From positions 1-17,319 of the forward strand of contig JBBREQ010000048.1 of the NCBI GenBank assembly GCA_038202795.1: DNA of 17,319 nt, read 5' to 3'. Origin of the DNA: PHET01 sp038202795. GTDB taxonomy: Bacteria > Actinomycetota > Coriobacteriia > Anaerosomatales > PHET01. Below the pieces are notes generated by a model that made no database searches, was not told where the DNA came from, and saw nothing but the letters and a program-made list of their open reading frames with translations. The position numbers and the translations under genes were made by a program. Positions 14,524-17,319 of the stretch are shown here, one piece after another (the stretch's first letter is position 1; every line of letters begins with the position of its first letter).

Positions 14524-15312
14524 CTACTCCGCGTAGCCGGCGGCCGTCTTGACCATGTCGACGAACGACTCTGCGTTCAGCGCAGCTCCGCCGATGAGTG
14601 CCCCGTCGATGTCGGGCTCGGGCATGAACAGTCCCAGATTCTCGGGCTTCGCCGAACCGCCGTAGAGGATGCGGACGCGAATCGCGGCGGGCTGGCCGAA
14701 CAGCGCACCCAGCGTGGCCCGGATCGAGCGGCAGACGTCGTTGGCAGCCTCGGGAGTGGGCACCAGGCCCGTTCCGATAGCCCAGATGGGCTCGTAGGCG
14801 ACGACGACCTCGGCAGCCTGCTCGGCGGTGAGCCCCGCCAGACCACCTCGTACCTGCTCGCGCACGAAACTCTCCGTGTCACCTGCGTCACGCGTCTCCA
14901 GAGACTCGCCGCAACACATGATGGGGGTGATACCCGCAGCGACCAGCGCATGGACCTTCTTGTTGACCGTCTCGTCAGTCTCGCCAAAGTACTCGCGCCG
15001 CTCGGAGTGGCCCACGATGCAGTAGTCACACCCCACATCGACGAGCATGAGCGGCGAGACCTCGCCGGTATAGGCTCCCTCGGACTCCCAGTACACGTTC
15101 TGCGCGGCGAGCAACACGGGTGCGTGATCAAACTCGATAGCCGTCGCCACGCCCCTCAACGACACGAACGGTGGACAGACCACCACGTCGACCGCATCGG
15201 CCGGACCGCGATCGTCCAGGATGAGATTGTCGATCTGCTGGGCCAGCGCTACGGCCTCGCCCGGCGTCTTGTACATCTTCCAGTTGCCCGCGATCATCGG
15301 CTTGCGCCCCAT
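14524..15312 (-). CDS. tpiA: Triosephosphate isomerase (262 aa)
   Basis: Interconverts dihydroxyacetone phosphate and glyceraldehyde-3-phosphate in the cytoplasm. The TIM-barrel active site is complete: Lys12 in GNWKM, His102 in IVGHSERREYFGE, Glu174 in VAYEPIWAIGTG, and the phosphate loop ILYGGS at 215-220. The ATG at 15312 is preferred because AAGGAGGAGGG lies just upstream and the protein then starts directly at the first strand. A frame extension to 15381 would overlap the pgk end and has no family counterpart. The 43-base gap to pgk contains a small GGCGC/GCGCC hairpin (15334-15347). Confidence 0.96.
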   Translation of the reverse strand: MGRKPMIAGNWKMYKTPGEAVALAQQIDNLILDDRGPADAVDVVVCPPFVSLRGVATAIEFDHAPVLLAAQNVYWESEGAYTGEVSPLMLVDVGCDYCIVGHSERREYFGETDETVNKKVHALVAAGITPIMCCGESLETRDAGDTESFVREQVRGGLAGLTAEQAAEVVVAYEPIWAIGTGLVPTPEAANDVCRSIRATLGALFGQPAAIRVRILYGGSAKPENLGLFMPEPDIDGALIGGAALNAESFVDMVKTAAGYAE

Positions 15313-15355
15313 GTCGCCCTCCTCCTTGGTCGTGGCGCCTCCGCGCCGAGAAGAC

Positions 15356-16543
15356 CTACGTGTCCAGCAGCGCTTCCACACCCGGAAGCGCCGCGCCCTC
15401 GAGCAGCTTCATCGACGCTCCGCCGCCCGTCGAAACGAACGTCACGCGGTCTTCGAGCCCGAACTTCTTGAGCGCGGCGACCGAGTCGCCGCCACCGATT
15501 ATCGAGTCCGCTCTGCTGTTGCGGCCCACTGCCGCGGCGACCTCTTTGGTACCCGCCTGAAACGGCGCCATCTCGAACACGCCCATGGGCCCGTTCCAGA
15601 AGATGGTTTTGGCAAGCGCGATCTCGTGCTTGAACTGCTCGATCGAGCTGGGGCCGATGTCGAGCCCCATCATGCCCACCGGTATCTCCTCACGACCCAC
15701 GACGCGCGTCTCGGCATCCTCTGCGATCTCTGAGGCGATCACGAAGTCGGTGGGAAGCACCAGCTCGACGCCGTTCTCGGCGGCCTTGGCCAGCATCTTC
15801 TTCGCGGGTTCCACCCACTCGGGCTCGACGAGCGAGTTGCCCACCTCGAGCCCTTTGGCAACCAGGAACGTGAACGCCATTCCTCCGCCGATAAGCAGCG
15901 CGTCGACACAGTCGATGAGCCGATCGATGACGCCGAACTTGTCTGAGACCTTGCTGCCGCCCAGGATGGCGACGAACGGCCGCTCGGGCTCGGCCAGCAT
16001 GGCAGTGAGTGTCTTCACCTCGCGAGCAAGCAACAGCCCGGCGTAGGCAGGCAGGTAGTCCGCGACGCCAGCGGTCGAGGCGTGGGCCCGATGCGCGGCG
16101 CCGAACGCATCGTTGACGTAGATATCGGCAAGCGACGAAAGCGAGCGAGCGAACGCCGGGTCGTTGGTCCTCTCGCCCGGGTTGAACCGCACGTTCTCAA
16201 GCATGAGTATCTCGCCGTCAACCATGCGCCCGACCGCCTCGGTCGCATCGGGGCCGACCGTCTCGTCAACGAAGATGACGTTGCGTCCCATCAGACGCTG
16301 CAGTGTTCGCCGCACGGGACGCAGTGAATAGCGCTCCTCTGGCTCGCCCTTGGGGCGACCGAGGTGCGAGACCACGATGACGCGTGCGCCGTGGTCGACG
16401 AGGTAGCGCAGCGTGGGCAGGGCCGCGCGGACGCGTGTGTCGTCGGTGACCGAGCCGTCCGCGAGCGGAACGTTGAAGTCCACGCGCACGAGCACTCGCT
16501 TGCCGTGAACATCGACATTCTTGATCGTCTGCTTCGAGAACAT
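15356..16543 (-). CDS. pgk: Phosphoglycerate kinase (395 aa)
   Basis: Transfers phosphate from 1,3-bisphosphoglycerate to ADP, the first ATP-yielding step of glycolysis. The N-domain has RVDFNVPL (about 20-27), the substrate motif SHLGRPKG (59-66) and LLARE. The hinge and C-domain have ILGGSKVSDK, LIGGGMAFTFL, FWNGPMGVFE, GGGDSVAAL and FVSTGGGASM with the nucleotide-binding glycines. The ATG at 16543 has GGAGG upstream with a 4-base spacer and gives the usual family length. The open frame continues upstream to 16693, but that would run through the intergenic hairpin and into gap. Confidence 0.96.
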   Translation of the reverse strand: MFSKQTIKNVDVHGKRVLVRVDFNVPLADGSVTDDTRVRAALPTLRYLVDHGARVIVVSHLGRPKGEPEERYSLRPVRRTLQRLMGRNVIFVDETVGPDATEAVGRMVDGEILMLENVRFNPGERTNDPAFARSLSSLADIYVNDAFGAAHRAHASTAGVADYLPAYAGLLLAREVKTLTAMLAEPERPFVAILGGSKVSDKFGVIDRLIDCVDALLIGGGMAFTFLVAKGLEVGNSLVEPEWVEPAKKMLAKAAENGVELVLPTDFVIASEIAEDAETRVVGREEIPVGMMGLDIGPSSIEQFKHEIALAKTIFWNGPMGVFEMAPFQAGTKEVAAAVGRNSRADSIIGGGDSVAALKKFGLEDRVTFVSTGGGASMKLLEGAALPGVEALLDT

Positions 16544-16570
16544 AGTGCCTCCGGGATCCCTACGATGTTG

Positions 16571-16598
16571 AACGGGGCCCCGCGTACGGGACCCCGTT
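16571..16598 (-). promoter_or_regulatory. 11-bp hairpin between gap and pgk
   Basis: As minus-strand RNA, AACGGGGTCCC pairs with GGGGCCCCGTT (one G-U) around a 6-base loop. On the other strand the G-U would be a C-A mismatch, which fits function in the operon's direction. It starts about 20 bases past the gap stop, and no U-run follows. It may protect or process the gap message, or attenuate pgk and the genes beyond. Confidence 0.55.
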
Positions 16599-16617
16599 TC
16601 GCACACTGAGCTGGCGA

Positions 16618-17319
16618 CTAGCCGAACAGGATCTTGGTGAGATCCTTCACGCGACTGCTGTAGCCCCACTCGTTGTCGTACCACGAGACGCACTTCACGA
16701 ACGTGCCCTCGCCGCCCATAACCATCGTCTGCAGCGAGTCGTAGACCGACGACGCCGGGTTGCCCACGACGTCGATGGATACGATCGGGTCCTCACAGTA
16801 CTCGAGGATGCCCTTCATCGGTCCCTCTGCAGCCGCCTTCATCGCGGCGTTGATCGACTCCTTGGTGGCGGGACGCTCCAGCTCGGCGACGAGGTCGACG
16901 ACCGAACCGTCCGGAGTCGGCACGCGCATCGACATGCCGTCCAGCTTGCCCTTCATGTCCGGCATGACAAGGCCGATTGCCTTGGCCGCACCGGTCGACG
17001 TCGGGATGATCGAGACGGCCGCCGAGCGGGCGCGGCGCAGATCCTTGTGCGGCGCGTCGAGGGTGGCCTGATCGTTGGTGTAGCTGTGGATCGTGTTCAT
17101 GAAGCCCTGCTTGATGCCGAACGTATCACGAAGAACCTTGGCGAACGGCGCGAGGCAGTTCGTCGTACATGAGGCGTTCGAGATGATGTGGTGCTTCTCG
17201 GGATCGTAGTCGCCGTCATTGACTCCCAGGACGACAGTGATGTCCTCGTTCGAGGCCGGAGAGGAGATGATGACCTTCTTGGCGCCGGCATCGATGTGCT
17301 TGTGCGCATCGGCCGCCTT
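16618..17319 (-). CDS. gap: Glyceraldehyde-3-phosphate dehydrogenase, 5' end outside the window (233 aa visible)
   Basis: Oxidises and phosphorylates glyceraldehyde-3-phosphate to 1,3-bisphosphoglycerate. The visible part begins KAADAHKHIDAGAKKVIISS, about residue 100 of a family of some 335. It includes the catalytic SNASCTTNCLAP motif (Cys at visible residue 51), MNTIHSYTNDQ, RRARSAAVSIIPTSTGAA, the phosphate-site region, and the end SWYDNEWGYSSR. The frame continues without interruption to the window edge, so the ATG at 17100 (Met of MNTIHSY) is internal, not a start. The N-terminal NAD-binding half, which would show cofactor preference, is missing. First visible gene of the glycolytic operon. 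Confidence 0.96.
   Translation of the reverse strand, partial: KAADAHKHIDAGAKKVIISSPASNEDITVVLGVNDGDYDPEKHHIISNASCTTNCLAPFAKVLRDTFGIKQGFMNTIHSYTNDQATLDAPHKDLRRARSAAVSIIPTSTGAAKAIGLVMPDMKGKLDGMSMRVPTPDGSVVDLVAELERPATKESINAAMKAAAEGPMKGILEYCEDPIVSIDVVGNPASSVYDSLQTMVMGGEGTFVKCVSWYDNEWGYSSRVKDLTKILFG

Noticed and set aside
13429..15471. 680-codon plus-strand frame over gpmI and tpiA
   Set aside because: It is antisense to two enzymes with complete active sites. Its composition (Arg, His, Val, Gly) is typical of the antisense of high-GC genes, and it crosses gene boundaries.
17098..17100. ATG at 17100 as the gap start codon
   Set aside because: The frame continues upstream with the catalytic SNASCTTNC motif and family-typical sequence to the window edge, so this Met is internal.

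Overview
The window is high-GC DNA, and every well-supported gene lies on the minus strand, so it reads from right to left. The best guess is an actinobacterium of the Coriobacteriia or a related anaerobic lineage. This rests on GC content, a gap-pgk-tpiA-(gpmI)-secG gene order, frequent GTG and TTG starts, and secreted proteins that share a C-terminal module. No marker gene fixes the taxonomy.

Right side (12697-17319): a glycolytic operon in the order gap (5' end outside the window), pgk, tpiA, gpmI, then secG. The four enzymes convert glyceraldehyde-3-phosphate to 2-phosphoglycerate; SecG belongs to the Sec translocon. A hairpin separates gap from pgk, and a strong intrinsic terminator follows secG.

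Middle (6475-12638): a complete oligopeptide/dipeptide ABC importer, oppA-oppB-oppC-oppD-oppF. The lipoprotein binding protein comes first. A perfect 12-bp hairpin then separates it from the four tightly packed permease and ATPase genes. Downstream are a weak hairpin and a tRNA-Leu(GAG) gene with an encoded CCA end.

Left-centre (982-6297): two secreted proteins, a CAP-domain protein and a 1097-residue subtilisin-like protease with PPC and cadherin-like repeats. They end in the same roughly 200-residue two-part cassette, finishing in YDYVRVK. A short plus-strand remnant of the same C-terminus lies tail to tail with the protease gene, which suggests a third copy was lost or rearranged. Extracellular proteolysis and peptide import could be functionally linked, but this is only an inference from proximity.

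Left edge (1-904): a small chain of overlapping reading frames. A doubtful 45-codon ORF is followed by a radical-SAM-like protein in which the first cluster cysteine appears to be serine. Then comes the first 27 codons of another protein that may be a B12-binding radical SAM enzyme. This is the least conventional part of the window. No CRISPR array, insertion sequence, phage gene or rRNA was seen.
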